From the NCBI GenBank assembly GCA_965205685.1, contig OZ242174.1:1736001-1800000 (forward strand): DNA of 64,000 nucleotides. The letters run 5' to 3'. Each line of letters begins with the position of its first letter. The stretch's first letter is position 1. The notes beneath the pieces were generated by a model. That model saw nothing but the letters and a program-made list of their open reading frames with translations. It did no database searches and was not told the DNA's origin. This document shows, piece after piece, positions 44,212-53,660 of the stretch. The position numbers were made by a program, and so were the translations under genes. This DNA is from WTFY01 sp965205685. Lineage in GTDB: Bacteria; Pseudomonadota; Gammaproteobacteria; UBA4575.

Positions 44212-44823
44212 ATGCAGGACCGGATCTCCGTTTTGCTTGCTGATGATGACCGCCTGGGGTTGGTCACACATCGCAACGGTTTGCAGGATGCCGGCTTTGA
44301 GGTATACACGGCTGAAAATGGAACCGATGCCCTGTCCCTGGGGCTTGAGTGTTGTCCTGACATAGCAGTACTTGACATGAAAATGCCGGGCCTGGACGGC
44401 CTGGAACTGGCGAACCGGTTGTTTGCGGAAAAGCAGATCCCTTTTATCTTCCTAACCGCTTATTCCGAGGAGGCACTGGTACAAAAAGCCACCCGGGATG
44501 GTGCCTTGGGATATATCGTCAAGCCTATAGAGACCGATCAGTTGATCCCGATCATCAAAACATGTCTGGAAAGAGCCCGCGATCTGAAAAAACTCAAGCA
44601 GTCACAGGTACATTTGAACATCGCCCTGAATGCCAACCGGGAAATCAGCGAAGCAATCGGTATCCTTGTCGGTCGAGGACATGCTGGAAATAAAGACGAG
44701 GCATTTGAAAAGCTCCGCCGCTATTCGCGCAAGCAGGAAATGAAAGTCAAGGATGTGGCCAGTACCCTCGTGAAACAAGTAAGCGAGGCCAACAGGCTCT
44801 TGCAGCAAATCACTGATGCCTGA
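44212..44823 (+). CDS. ANTAR-domain response regulator
   Basis: The 203-residue protein has an N-terminal receiver domain with acidic pocket Asp11-13, phospho-acceptor Asp55 in AVLDMKMPG, Thr82 and Lys104, then a helical linker and a C-terminal ANTAR RNA-binding domain (about 135-195; EAIGILVGRGHAGNKDEAFEKLRRYSRKQ). ANTAR proteins bind nascent RNA with two small hairpins and prevent transcription termination. With the kinase three bases upstream, it forms a two-component antitermination system. Its target leader is not identified in the window. Confidence 0.92.
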   Translation: MQDRISVLLADDDRLGLVTHRNGLQDAGFEVYTAENGTDALSLGLECCPDIAVLDMKMPGLDGLELANRLFAEKQIPFIFLTAYSEEALVQKATRDGALGYIVKPIETDQLIPIIKTCLERARDLKKLKQSQVHLNIALNANREISEAIGILVGRGHAGNKDEAFEKLRRYSRKQEMKVKDVASTLVKQVSEANRLLQQITDA

Positions 44824-44894
44824 TCAGACGGACCACACACAGAACAGGGTTTTGCCGGAAGGTCCCGAGAGAAGGCGGGGGACCTGATATCAAA

Positions 44895-45341
44895 ATGCCA
44901 CGAACCCATGTGCGGCCTTTTCCGATCCTGTTTGCAGCATTTGTGGCTATACCGATCATCGAGATCTATCTGCTCATCCAGGTCGGCAGCCTGATTGGTG
45001 CACTGCCAACCATCGGGCTGGTGGTGCTGACGGCCGTACTGGGCGTGGCCCTGTTGCGTGCCCAGGGGCTGCAGACGTATCTCAGGCTCCAACGATCCCT
45101 GTCCGAGGGCCGTTATCCTGCCACCGAGATCCTTGAGGGCGTGGCATTGCTCGTAGGCGGGGCCCTGCTGCTCACCCCGGGTTTTTTTACCGACTTTGTC
45201 GGCTTTGTCTGCCTGGTGCCCCTGAGCCGCCAGGCCTTGATTTCGTGGTCCATGGCCCGTTATGTCCAAATCTATCCGAACACCGTACACAGCGGTCCCG
45301 GAAGCGTCTATGAAGGGGAAGCCACCCATCGGGACGACTGA
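44895..45341 (+). CDS. fxsA: FxsA family membrane protein
   Basis: FxsA is a small membrane protein that relieves exclusion of phage T7 when overexpressed; its normal role is unknown. The 148-residue product has four hydrophobic segments, an N-terminal IPIIEIYLLIQVG and the conserved LLLTPGFFTDFVGF (about residues 92-105), followed by a polar tail. Location directly before groESL is typical for Gammaproteobacteria. Confidence 0.92.
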   Translation: MPRTHVRPFPILFAAFVAIPIIEIYLLIQVGSLIGALPTIGLVVLTAVLGVALLRAQGLQTYLRLQRSLSEGRYPATEILEGVALLVGGALLLTPGFFTDFVGFVCLVPLSRQALISWSMARYVQIYPNTVHSGPGSVYEGEATHRDD

Positions 45342-45372
45342 TTCCCGAGATCATTTACAGCTGAAAAACCGC

Positions 45373-45400
45373 TTGACTTGACTTGTTTCGTGCGTATTAT
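45373..45400 (+). promoter_or_regulatory. sigma70 promoter of groES-groEL
   Basis: TTGACT (45373-45378) and TATTAT (45395-45400) are 16 bases apart, and the -10 box touches the CIRCE element, so repressor binding would block initiation. Confidence 0.7.
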
Positions 45401-45426
45401 TAGCACTCTTTTGTGGGGAGTGCTAA
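45400..45426 (+). promoter_or_regulatory. CIRCE operator (HrcA site)
   Basis: TTAGCACTC (45400-45408), nine bases, then GAGTGCTAA (45418-45426) is the exact CIRCE consensus. HrcA binding there represses groESL until heat or folding stress. It lies about 80 bases before groES. Confidence 0.95.
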
Positions 45427-45504
45427 TACTTGCGGCCTCCCTAGATAAAGCAAAACACGTTATCAACATCCAATTCAGTCGATATTTTTAAGGAGGCAAT
45501 CCTG

Positions 45505-45795
45505 ATGAAGTTACGTCCGTTGCATGACCGCGTGGTCGTCAAGCGTATGGAAGAAGAGCGTACGAGCCCCGGAGGGATCGTGATCCCGGATTCAGCTACA
45601 GAAAAACCGATCAAGGGCGAAGTGGTTGCCGTGGGGAATGGCAAGATTACGGAAAGCGGAGAAGTTCGTCCGCTGGACCTGAAAGCGGGTGACAAAATCC
45701 TGTTCGGGAAATATTCCGGTACCGAAGTGAAGGTCGAAGGAGAAGAATTGCTCGTGATGCGCGAAGACGATGTCATGGCAGTAATCGAAGGCTAG
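45505..45795 (+). CDS. groES: Co-chaperonin GroES
   Basis: GroES caps the GroEL folding chamber. The 96-residue product has the start MKLRPLHDRVVVKR, the mobile loop EERTSPGGIVIPDSA near residues 16-32 and the standard C-terminus. A perfect AAGGAGG ribosome site lies upstream. Cotranscribed with groEL, 45 bases on, under CIRCE/HrcA control. Confidence 0.99.
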   Translation: MKLRPLHDRVVVKRMEEERTSPGGIVIPDSATEKPIKGEVVAVGNGKITESGEVRPLDLKAGDKILFGKYSGTEVKVEGEELLVMREDDVMAVIEG

Positions 45796-45840
45796 TTTCT
45801 CTCAATCAAGAAGTTTTAACGCATTTAGGAAGGAATAATC

Positions 45841-47487
45841 ATGAGTTCGAAAGAAGTACGTTTTGACGAAGATGCCAGACAACGCATGGCGCAAGGCGTC
45901 AATGTCTTGGCCAATGCCGTAAAGGCAACGCTGGGTCCCAAAGGACGCAATGTCGTTTTGGACAAATCTTTTGGTGCTCCCACGGTGACCAAAGACGGGG
46001 TCTCCGTTGCCAAGGAAATTGAACTGGAAGACAAGTTCGAGAACATGGGCGCACAAATGGTAAAAGAGGTTGCCTCGCAAACTTCCGACGTAGCCGGTGA
46101 CGGCACGACCACTGCTACACTGCTGGCCCAGGCCATCGTACGTGAAGGCATGAAGGCGGTCGCGGCAGGCATGAACCCGATGGATCTCAAGCGGGGTCTG
46201 GACAAGGCGGTAAGTGCTGCAGTTTCAAGCCTGCAGGATCTTTCCAAGCCCTGTGAAGATTCCAAGGCCATAGCCCAGGTGGGCAGCATCTCTGCCAATG
46301 CAGACTCCTCTATTGGCGATATCATTGCCGATTCCATGGACAAGGTCGGAAAAGAGGGCGTCATCACGGTCGAGGAAGGTAATGCCCTGGAAAATGAACT
46401 GGAAGTGGTTGAAGGCATGCAGTTTGACCGCGGTTATCTGTCACCCTACTTTGTCAACAACCAGGACAGCATGAGTGCAGACCTGGAAGACGCCTACGTG
46501 TTGTTGCATGACAAGAAAGTATCCAACATCCGTGACTTGCTCCCCTTGCTTGAAGGGGTGGCCAAAGCGGGCAAACCTCTGATGATCATTGCAGAAGACG
46601 TGGAGGGCGAAGCCCTGGCGACTCTGGTTGTCAACACCATTCGCGGCATCGTGAAAGTCTGTGCAGCCAAGGCACCCGGCTTCGGTGACCGGCGCAAGGC
46701 CATGCTACAGGACATCGCCGTGCTGACCGGCGGTACAGTGATCTCCGAGGAGGTTGGACTCTCGCTGGAAAAAACCAGTCTGGACGATCTCGGCAACGCC
46801 AAGCGCATCATGGTTTCGAAAGAAAACACCACCATCGTGGACGGTGCGGGACAGGCGAACGACATCAAGGCGCGCATTGACCAGATCAAGGCCCAGATCG
46901 AGGAGGCGACTTCCGACTATGACAAGGAAAAACTGCAGGAGCGCATGGCAAAGCTTGCAGGTGGTGTTGCAGTGATCAAGGTCGGTGCCGCAACCGAAGT
47001 GGAGATGAAAGAAAAGAAAGCCCGTGTGGAAGACGCCCTGCATGCAACGCGTGCCGCGGTTGAAGAAGGTGTCGTCCCGGGTGGCGGTGTGGCATTGCTG
47101 CGCGCATACAAGGTCCTGGATAACCTGAAAGGCGACAACCACGACCAGGACATGGGCATTGCAATTGCCCGCCGGGCGATGGAAGAGCCCTTGCGCCAGA
47201 TCGTCACCAACTCCGGAGAAGAAGCCTCCGTCATCCTTGCCAAGGTTGATGAGGGAGAGGGCAACTTCGGTTACAACGCCGCGACCGGTGAGTTCGGTGA
47301 CATGATCAAGATGGGCATACTGGACCCCACCAAGGTGGCACGTACTGCACTGCAAAATGCGGCTTCCATTGCTGGTCTGATGATCACGACACAGGCCATG
47401 GTAGCTGAAAAACCGAGTGAAGAAGCGCATGACCACCCGGGCGCCACGGATATGGCTGGCATGGGTGGCATGGGTGGCATGATGTAA
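45841..47487 (+). CDS. groEL: Chaperonin GroEL
   Basis: GroEL is the 60-kDa ATP-dependent folding chamber. The 548-residue protein has the ATP-site block GDGTTTATLLAQ near residue 87, the conserved apical and equatorial blocks, and the C-terminal GGM repeat ending GGMM. An AGGAAGG ribosome site precedes the ATG. It is followed at once by a strong terminator. Confidence 0.99.
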   Translation: MSSKEVRFDEDARQRMAQGVNVLANAVKATLGPKGRNVVLDKSFGAPTVTKDGVSVAKEIELEDKFENMGAQMVKEVASQTSDVAGDGTTTATLLAQAIVREGMKAVAAGMNPMDLKRGLDKAVSAAVSSLQDLSKPCEDSKAIAQVGSISANADSSIGDIIADSMDKVGKEGVITVEEGNALENELEVVEGMQFDRGYLSPYFVNNQDSMSADLEDAYVLLHDKKVSNIRDLLPLLEGVAKAGKPLMIIAEDVEGEALATLVVNTIRGIVKVCAAKAPGFGDRRKAMLQDIAVLTGGTVISEEVGLSLEKTSLDDLGNAKRIMVSKENTTIVDGAGQANDIKARIDQIKAQIEEATSDYDKEKLQERMAKLAGGVAVIKVGAATEVEMKEKKARVEDALHATRAAVEEGVVPGGGVALLRAYKVLDNLKGDNHDQDMGIAIARRAMEEPLRQIVTNSGEEASVILAKVDEGEGNFGYNAATGEFGDMIKMGILDPTKVARTALQNAASIAGLMITTQAMVAEKPSEEAHDHPGATDMAGMGGMGGMM

Positions 47488-47514
47488 ATCAACCACACAG
47501 CTTTTCCTTGCTTC

Positions 47515-47542
47515 AAAGGCCCCGCACCGCGGGGCCTTTTTT
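47515..47542 (+). terminator. Rho-independent terminator of groESL
   Basis: AAAGGCCCCGC (47515-47525) and GCGGGGCCTTT (47529-47539) pair perfectly with a three-base loop and run into six T. It ends the groES-groEL transcript just before ampD. Confidence 0.92.
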
Positions 47543-47572
47543 GTGGGGCACGTATCCCGCATACTGCGACTC

Positions 47573-48121
47573 ATGCGAGTTGACCCGGCCAGCCACCTGA
47601 TTACCGGCGTGCATTATGTCCCTTCGCCGAATACCGATGAACGCCCGGGGGGCTGCCAACCTTCCGTGATCGTTCTCCATAACATCAGCCTGCCTTCCGG
47701 TGAGTTCGGAGGACCTGGCATTGAGCAGCTTTTCACCAACCAGCTCGATCCGGACGCACACCCCGATTTCGCCTCAATTGCCGAACACAGGGTATCCGCG
47801 CATGTACTGGTACGACGCGACGGGAGCATTGTGCAGTTTGTACCCTTTCACCGCCGTGCCTGGCATGCAGGCATCTCGAGCTACCAAGGACGGGAGAATT
47901 GCAACGATTTCAGCATCGGCATCGAACTGGAGGGCACCGATACCCTGCCCTATGAAAACGCCCAGTACCAGGTTCTTGCCACACTGATCGATGCGCTGAG
48001 AATTGCCTACCCGTCATTGAGCAGACAAAGAATTGTGGGTCATTCCGAGATCGCACCGGACCGGAAAACCGACCCGGGTCAGGCATTCGACTGGGACCGC
48101 CTGCATCAGGAACTAGCCTGA
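47573..48121 (+). CDS. ampD: 1,6-anhydro-N-acetylmuramyl-L-alanine amidase AmpD
   Basis: AmpD is a cytoplasmic zinc amidase that recycles peptidoglycan fragments and so sets the level of beta-lactamase inducer. The 182-residue product has the zinc motifs VLHNISLPSG (His about residue 36), RAWHAG and VGHSEIAPDRKTDPG with the catalytic Lys/Asp. The start at 47573 is used; a GTG at 47543 lies within the groEL terminator T-run. The ATG itself lacks a strong ribosome site. Confidence 0.93.
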   Translation: MRVDPASHLITGVHYVPSPNTDERPGGCQPSVIVLHNISLPSGEFGGPGIEQLFTNQLDPDAHPDFASIAEHRVSAHVLVRRDGSIVQFVPFHRRAWHAGISSYQGRENCNDFSIGIELEGTDTLPYENAQYQVLATLIDALRIAYPSLSRQRIVGHSEIAPDRKTDPGQAFDWDRLHQELA

Positions 48122-48351
48122 ACCAGCGGCATTAATTCAGGGCCATCCACAGGCCAGACCAAGGGATACAGCCTGCATCATGGTCATGGGGATTTCCTTC
48201 CCTGCAAGCAGTCTCTCAAAATTGGTATGAACGCAATTTCGTCGAAGAAGCATTTGAAAATAAAGCGTGTAAAATGCCCGTCAACAGATAAATCCGAAGG
48301 CTGGATTGATACTGCGCAGGCCAACAGAAAATCATCAGCCTCCCCGCATCA

Positions 48352-49950
48352 ATGTACGACCAGCTACACAGCCACCTCAGCAGGATCACTCAGGACAGGC
48401 AACAACACTTATTGTCTGGTGGCAAAATCGGCCTGGAAAAGGAATCGTTACGCGTGGACAGTGAAGGGAAAATTTCCCAACAACCACATCCGTCTTCGCT
48501 GGGCTCCGCGCTCACCAACCCCTATATCACGACCGACTACTCGGAAGCCCTGCTGGAACTGATCACTCCACCCCTACAGGGAATTGCCACGACCCTGGGG
48601 TTTTTGGAAAAAATTCATCAGTTTGTCTATGGCCAGCTCGGGCACGAGTCTTTGTGGGGTGCAAGCATGCCGTGCGTAATCGACGGCGAGGCGAGCATTC
48701 CGATTGCAAATTACGGCCCGTCAAACCTGGGCATGATGAAGACCGTGTATCGCCGTGGTCTTGGCCATCGTTATGGCAAGATGATGCAGGTAATTGCAGG
48801 CATCCATTTCAATTATTCGCTGCCAGACCCATTCTGGTCGTATTACAGCGACCTTTTCCCTTGCAATGCTTCGCAGCGGGATTTCATTGACGACAGGTAT
48901 TTTGCCTTGACCCGGAATCTGCAGCGTTACGGCTGGTTGATCTACTACCTGTTTGGCGCATCACCCGCAATCTGCAAGTCTTTTGTAGAGGGACAACCCG
49001 GTGCACTGCAGCAGTTTGACGCCACAACATACTATCTCCCTCACGCGACATCATTGCGCATGGGAGATATCGGGTATAACAACAAACTGGAGAGTGAGAT
49101 TGGAATCAAGGCCTGCTACGACAGTCTGGATTCGTATATCCAGTGCCTGACCCATGCGATTGAAACATCATGTCCAAAATATGAAAGGATTGGTGTCAAG
49201 ACGGCAGGCGAATACCGGCAGCTCAACACCAATTTTTTGCAAATTGAAAATGAGTACTACAGTACTGTGCGACCGAAGCAGCCCTCTTTGAACAATGAAA
49301 AGCCGGTCCATGCCCTTCGCCAGCGTGGTGTCCAGTACGTCGAGTTACGCTCCTTGGACCTGGACATCTTCGAACCGCTGGGTATCAATTGTGATCAGCT
49401 TCATTTTCTGGAAGCCTTTATGATTTTTTGCCTATTGCAGGAGAGTCCGCGCATCGATGCAGCGGAACGGCAGGCAATTGACAGCAATGAAATCAACACA
49501 GCGCACTATGGACGTGACCCGGTACTCAAGTTAACGCAAGGCCAAAAGCAGGTTTCACTGCAGGAGTGGGGACAGGAAATCCTGCATGAAATGCAAGCCA
49601 TCTGTGAAATACTGGATGAGGCAAACTCCTGTGGTAACTACAGTGCAGCATTACGACAGCAAGCTGCAGCCATGAAAGAGGCTGCATTGACACCTTCTGC
49701 AAGAATCCTGCATGAGATGCGCACCACCGAGGAGGGATTCTTCGAAATGGCGAGCCGTCATTCCAAAATACATCAAGCCTATGTATGCAAGCATGCCTTG
49801 AGTCCGCAAGATGCGGAGTTTTTTACCGATGCTGTACAGCAGTCCGTGAAGAAACAGCTTGAGATCGAGGCTTCCGACACGGTGTCTTTTGATGAATTTC
49901 TGGAGAACTACTTCCAGGAGACACTCCCCGAAAAGGCTGTAGCGGTATGA
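48352..49950 (+). CDS. gshA: Glutamate-cysteine ligase, type I
   Basis: GshA makes gamma-glutamylcysteine, the first and limiting step in glutathione synthesis. The 532-residue product begins with SGGKIGLEKESLRV (about residues 22-35), then TDYSEALLELITPP and the later YVELRSLDLD, all typical of the gammaproteobacterial enzyme. It precedes the SelD fusion by 57 bases and may share its transcript. A thiol-rich cytoplasm suits both sulfur and selenium chemistry. Confidence 0.96.
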   Translation: MYDQLHSHLSRITQDRQQHLLSGGKIGLEKESLRVDSEGKISQQPHPSSLGSALTNPYITTDYSEALLELITPPLQGIATTLGFLEKIHQFVYGQLGHESLWGASMPCVIDGEASIPIANYGPSNLGMMKTVYRRGLGHRYGKMMQVIAGIHFNYSLPDPFWSYYSDLFPCNASQRDFIDDRYFALTRNLQRYGWLIYYLFGASPAICKSFVEGQPGALQQFDATTYYLPHATSLRMGDIGYNNKLESEIGIKACYDSLDSYIQCLTHAIETSCPKYERIGVKTAGEYRQLNTNFLQIENEYYSTVRPKQPSLNNEKPVHALRQRGVQYVELRSLDLDIFEPLGINCDQLHFLEAFMIFCLLQESPRIDAAERQAIDSNEINTAHYGRDPVLKLTQGQKQVSLQEWGQEILHEMQAICEILDEANSCGNYSAALRQQAAAMKEAALTPSARILHEMRTTEEGFFEMASRHSKIHQAYVCKHALSPQDAEFFTDAVQQSVKKQLEIEASDTVSFDEFLENYFQETLPEKAVAV

Positions 49951-50007
49951 ACCGGATCGGCCGCCGGGCTTTCGGGCCCATCTGAGTTGATCCAGGCAGG
50001 ATAAGCT

Positions 50008-52290
50008 TTGCAGAAGCCGAAAAACAGCACGGTAATCAAGGACCTGGTCTTGATCGGGGGAGGCCACAGCCACGTGGCCGTGCTCAAACGATTCGGTATG
50101 AAGCCCATTGCGGGCCTACAGATCACCCTGATCAGCCGCGACGTACACACCCCTTATTCCGGGATGTTGCCGGGCTACATCGCGGGTCATTACAGTTTTG
50201 ACGAAAGCCATATCGATTTGCAGCCCTTGGCCCGGTTTGCCGGTGCACGCCTGTTCCATGTGCATGCCAGCGCTCTGGACCTGGAAAACAAGTATGTTCT
50301 GTGTGGCGACCGCCCGCCCGTACATTACGATGTACTGTCCATAAACACGGGATCAACACCTTCCTTCACAGAGGTTCCAGGCTCAAGAGAACACACACTT
50401 GGAGTCAAGCCCATCCACCAGTTTCTACGGGGCTGGGACGCCATCATGGATGAGGTGCTCACACGCAAGGGCGATTACCAGATCGCCGTGGTGGGCGCAG
50501 GTGCAGGCGGTGTCGAGGTCGCCCTGTCCACGCAGTTTCACCTGCACAAGTTACTGCGCCGGCAAGGCCTGCCTGTGGACAAGCTCCGTTTTCACATCAT
50601 CTGCAGCAACGGCACCGTATTGCCTACACATAACCCCTCCGTACAGCACCGCTTTATGCGCATTCTGACAGAGCGTCAGATTACGATACACAAGGCATGC
50701 ATGGTCATGGAAGCTGATGCCCATACACTGCAACTGGATTCAGGTAATTCCTTGCACGCGGACGCGACAATTTGGGCAACCCATGCATCCGCACCAACCT
50801 GGTACAGGGAATCCGGACTTGCCGTAGATGAGCGGGGGTTCATCCAGGTAAACAGTTCCCTGCAGTCAGTGTCCCACGTTGACGTTTTTGCAGCGGGTGA
50901 CATCGCTGCGGTAACCGATTATCCGCGGCCCAAGTCCGGTGTGTTTGCGGTTCGGCAGGGGAAGCCACTGTACAGGAATCTGAGGCGTGCACTGGAAAAC
51001 AGACGCCTGAAGGAACATGTGCCACAAATCAGCTTCCTGAGTCTGGTCAGCACCGGCAACAAGTATGCAGTCGCCTCCCGTGGAGCGCTTGCCACTGAAG
51101 GTGCCTGGGTCTGGAAGCTCAAGGATCTGATCGACCGGAGGTTCATGCACAAGTACAACCGGCTCCCTGAAATGCAAGAAAAGCATGACGACCTCGTGGA
51201 CAGCAGGCTGGCAAGCCGCGATACACTCGAGGAAATCTCTGCCATTGCTATGCGTTGTGGCGGATGCGGTGCGAAAATTGGCAGCAATGTCCTAAGCCGC
51301 GTCATCAACCAGCTGTCTCCCCACCTTCGCGAAGATGTTCTGCTCGGACTGGATGCACCGGACGATGCCGCGGCGGTGACCGTACCCCCCGGCAAGGTAC
51401 AGGTTCAGTCCGTCGATTATTTCCGGGCATTTATCGATGATCCGTTTGTATTTGGACAGGTCACCGCTAACCACAGCCTGAGCGATGTGTTTGCGATGGG
51501 TGCTGAGGCACAGGCAGCCATGGCCATTGCGACCATTCCGTACGGAAAAGAGAACGTGGTTGAACAGCAGCTTCTGCAAATCATGGATGGTGCGGTGCGG
51601 GTTCTGGATCAGCACAAGGCGGCGCTGGTCGGTGGGCACTCCAGCGAGGGAGCCGAACTTGCTTTTGGGCTCAGTGTTACCGGGCTGATCGAAAAAGAAC
51701 GACTGCTTGCCAAAGGGGGAATGCAGGTTGACGATGTCATCATCGTTACCAAACCGGTTGGCACGGGCACCTTGTTTGCGGCAGAGATGCGGGGCAAGGC
51801 CAAGGGACGCTGGATCGTGGATGCCATAGATTGCATGCTTGTTTCAAATCACATGGCCGCGCAATGCCTGTACAAGTATGACGTGCATGCGTGCACCGAC
51901 ATCACGGGCTTTGGCGTGCTGGGCCACTTGCTGGAGATGGTACGTGCGGCCCAGCTAGACATCACGATTGACTTGAACGTGCTGCCGGTTCTTGACGGCG
52001 CTGCCGAAACTATCGAGATGGGAATATTCAGTTCCCTGCAGCCTTCCAATGTACGCCTGCGCCGCGCAGTCAAAAACCCCCAAGCCGCTACTCAGCACCC
52101 GCACTACCCGTTGCTGTTTGACCCGCAGACTTCAGGGGGCTTGCTCGCCACCCTGCCTGGCAGGCATGCCGATGCCTGCATCGCGGAATTGCATGACCTG
52201 GGCTACCGGCATGCCTGTATCGTGGGACAGGTACAGCCCCAAAGCGACATGCTGGAATCCGTGCATATCAACCTTGACCAGCCCCGCTGA
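50008..52290 (+). CDS. selD: NADH-dehydrogenase-like / selenophosphate synthase fusion (SelD)
   Basis: The 760-residue fusion has an N-terminal FAD/NAD-binding oxidoreductase domain (residues ~10-395, LVLIGGGHSHVAVLKRFG and AVVGAGAGGVEVALS) and a C-terminal selenide, water dikinase domain (about 412-750). The catalytic Cys417/Cys420 pair lies in RCGGCGAKIG, so it needs no selenocysteine; the ATP region is in DAPDDAAAV, VGGHSSEGAEL and the TSGGLL end. SelD makes selenophosphate for selenouridine, selenoproteins or SenB. The start is TTG 50008 after AGGATAAGCT. With senB and senA next door it probably feeds selenoneine synthesis. Confidence 0.93.
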   Translation: MQKPKNSTVIKDLVLIGGGHSHVAVLKRFGMKPIAGLQITLISRDVHTPYSGMLPGYIAGHYSFDESHIDLQPLARFAGARLFHVHASALDLENKYVLCGDRPPVHYDVLSINTGSTPSFTEVPGSREHTLGVKPIHQFLRGWDAIMDEVLTRKGDYQIAVVGAGAGGVEVALSTQFHLHKLLRRQGLPVDKLRFHIICSNGTVLPTHNPSVQHRFMRILTERQITIHKACMVMEADAHTLQLDSGNSLHADATIWATHASAPTWYRESGLAVDERGFIQVNSSLQSVSHVDVFAAGDIAAVTDYPRPKSGVFAVRQGKPLYRNLRRALENRRLKEHVPQISFLSLVSTGNKYAVASRGALATEGAWVWKLKDLIDRRFMHKYNRLPEMQEKHDDLVDSRLASRDTLEEISAIAMRCGGCGAKIGSNVLSRVINQLSPHLREDVLLGLDAPDDAAAVTVPPGKVQVQSVDYFRAFIDDPFVFGQVTANHSLSDVFAMGAEAQAAMAIATIPYGKENVVEQQLLQIMDGAVRVLDQHKAALVGGHSSEGAELAFGLSVTGLIEKERLLAKGGMQVDDVIIVTKPVGTGTLFAAEMRGKAKGRWIVDAIDCMLVSNHMAAQCLYKYDVHACTDITGFGVLGHLLEMVRAAQLDITIDLNVLPVLDGAAETIEMGIFSSLQPSNVRLRRAVKNPQAATQHPHYPLLFDPQTSGGLLATLPGRHADACIAELHDLGYRHACIVGQVQPQSDMLESVHINLDQPR

Positions 52291-52668
52291 AAGGCGGCTT
52301 GACGACACCCAAAAGAAAAGCCCACAAGAAGCGGGCTTTTCCGGCAGACCAGTTTACTGGTGATGTTTTATCGCACCGATTCGTACATTGTGACGTTCAG
52401 GTTGTCCCACCTCCGCAGTTGCCTGCGACCGGGACATGATTGTGAAGTTACGCCAAGTCGATCTGCGAACTGTTGCTTATCAGGTCTGCCAACAAAACAA
52501 CAATAAAACATCCACAGTGCCTAGGCTACGTGGAGCTTTCCCAAGGTACAACTAAAACCTCATTATGGGAAAAATCAAATACTTTGATAAGTGTACAAGT
52601 GACTGAACCGACAGGCTTTTTTGTCTTCACCGACTGGCACCCGAAAAATCAGGTATGCCGTGCCGGTC
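52291..52668. other. Intergenic region between selD and senB
   Basis: A terminator (listed separately) follows selD; the remaining bases to the senB stop show no conserved gene. The part at 52490-52620 is AT-rich. Confidence 0.5.
52316..52340 (+). terminator. Rho-independent terminator of selD
   Basis: AAAAGCCC (52316-52323) pairs with GGGCTTTT (52333-52340) around a nine-base loop and ends in T residues, 26 bases after the selD stop. Confidence 0.82.
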
Positions 52669-53622
52669 TCAGGCAACACGGTTCATCAATGTCCTCCAGC
52701 GGCTCTTCTCCCGCGCATAGGAAAACAGCCCGGCTTTCCCCTGGCAGGCCGCTTGCAGTTCCCTCAACCAGGCGTGGTCCGCCTCGGCCCGAAGCAGCAG
52801 TTCGCGCAGCGCCCGTGTATCGCCGGTCGCATAATAGCCGGGGTACTCTTCTCCCAGTAATCCGACCGAGCCGGCGATATCTGAGGCAATCACTGGAAGA
52901 CCCGCAACACAGGCCTCTGAAATCACATTGGCCCCGCCTTCCATCCGGGAACTGAGCACCATCACATCGGCGCTCGCGTACACCCTGCGCACCTGCCAGT
53001 GCGGGACTTCGCCGAACCAGCGATACCGGGTGTTCCCCCGCATCTCTTTTTCGGCTCGTTCTGCCCACACCGGGGTATGAGCCTTGCCGTACTGGCGGAT
53101 GCGGATGCGGGATTCCGCTGGCAGCCTGCGAACCGCGTAGGCGGCACGCAGCGGATCCTTTTCCTCCCGCAAATGACCGATCACACAGACATTGAAATTG
53201 TTTTTCCGCCTTGCCGGTTTGCGCATCACTGGTTTGGCGGACTGGTGAATGACTGAAACCTTATCCCTGTACTCTGCGGGGATTGCCAAACCCGCAAGCT
53301 CGTGCAGGGTGACCAGCCGGTCTGCCGCACGGATCGAGTACAGGGTGGACTGCGGTGAAGACCGGATAAATTTATAGATGTCGGTGCCGGTCAACGCCAC
53401 GATCAGCGGTCGGTCGGGGCATTGCGTATGGAAGCGACGTATGGAGGCTGCACTGCGCCATGCATGCAAGGCCACCATGGCATCATACCTGCCTCCTGCA
53501 AAATCAACTTTCACATCCACCCTGTGACCCAGTTCCATCAGGATGTTTTTCCAGCGGGTAGCCGTGGCGCGGTTTCCGGAACGGGAACAGGGCAGTGCCG
53601 GGGTGATCAGGACAATTTTCAT
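52669..53622 (-). CDS. senB: Selenosugar synthase, SenB-like glycosyltransferase
   Basis: SenB joins selenophosphate and a UDP-sugar to make a 1-selenosugar, the selenium donor for selenoneine. The 317-residue product has the family-typical start KIVLITPALPCSRSGNRATA, ALHAWRSAASI, VALTGTDIYK and the GT-B C-terminal SSRMEGGANVISEACVAGLPV near 245-265. The ATG at 53622 fits the conserved start; the longer frame to 53709 overlaps senA. It was long annotated only as a glycosyltransferase family; the selenium role is known from a related cluster in Variovorax. Confidence 0.92.
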   Translation of the reverse strand: MKIVLITPALPCSRSGNRATATRWKNILMELGHRVDVKVDFAGGRYDAMVALHAWRSAASIRRFHTQCPDRPLIVALTGTDIYKFIRSSPQSTLYSIRAADRLVTLHELAGLAIPAEYRDKVSVIHQSAKPVMRKPARRKNNFNVCVIGHLREEKDPLRAAYAVRRLPAESRIRIRQYGKAHTPVWAERAEKEMRGNTRYRWFGEVPHWQVRRVYASADVMVLSSRMEGGANVISEACVAGLPVIASDIAGSVGLLGEEYPGYYATGDTRALRELLLRAEADHAWLRELQAACQGKAGLFSYAREKSRWRTLMNRVA

Positions 53623-53643
53623 AATAAAAGTGAATGGTATTAC

Positions 53644-53660
53644 GTTATTGTATCGATAAC
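53644..53660. promoter_or_regulatory. Near-perfect palindrome in the senB-senA intergenic space
   Basis: GTTATTG (53644-53650), three bases, then CGATAAC (53654-53660) is a 7-3-7 palindrome with one mismatched pair, in the 81-base space shared by two divergent starts. The spacer is AT-rich; the palindrome could be an operator for both genes. Confidence 0.4.

Noticed and set aside
45378..45400. Second -35 box for groES (TTGACT at 45378)
   Set aside because: The spacing to TATTAT would be only 11 bases; the first TTGACT at 45373 with 16 bases is suitable.
47543..47572. GTG start for AmpD at 47543
   Set aside because: This start lies directly in the tail of the groEL terminator and would add ten residues not expected in the family.
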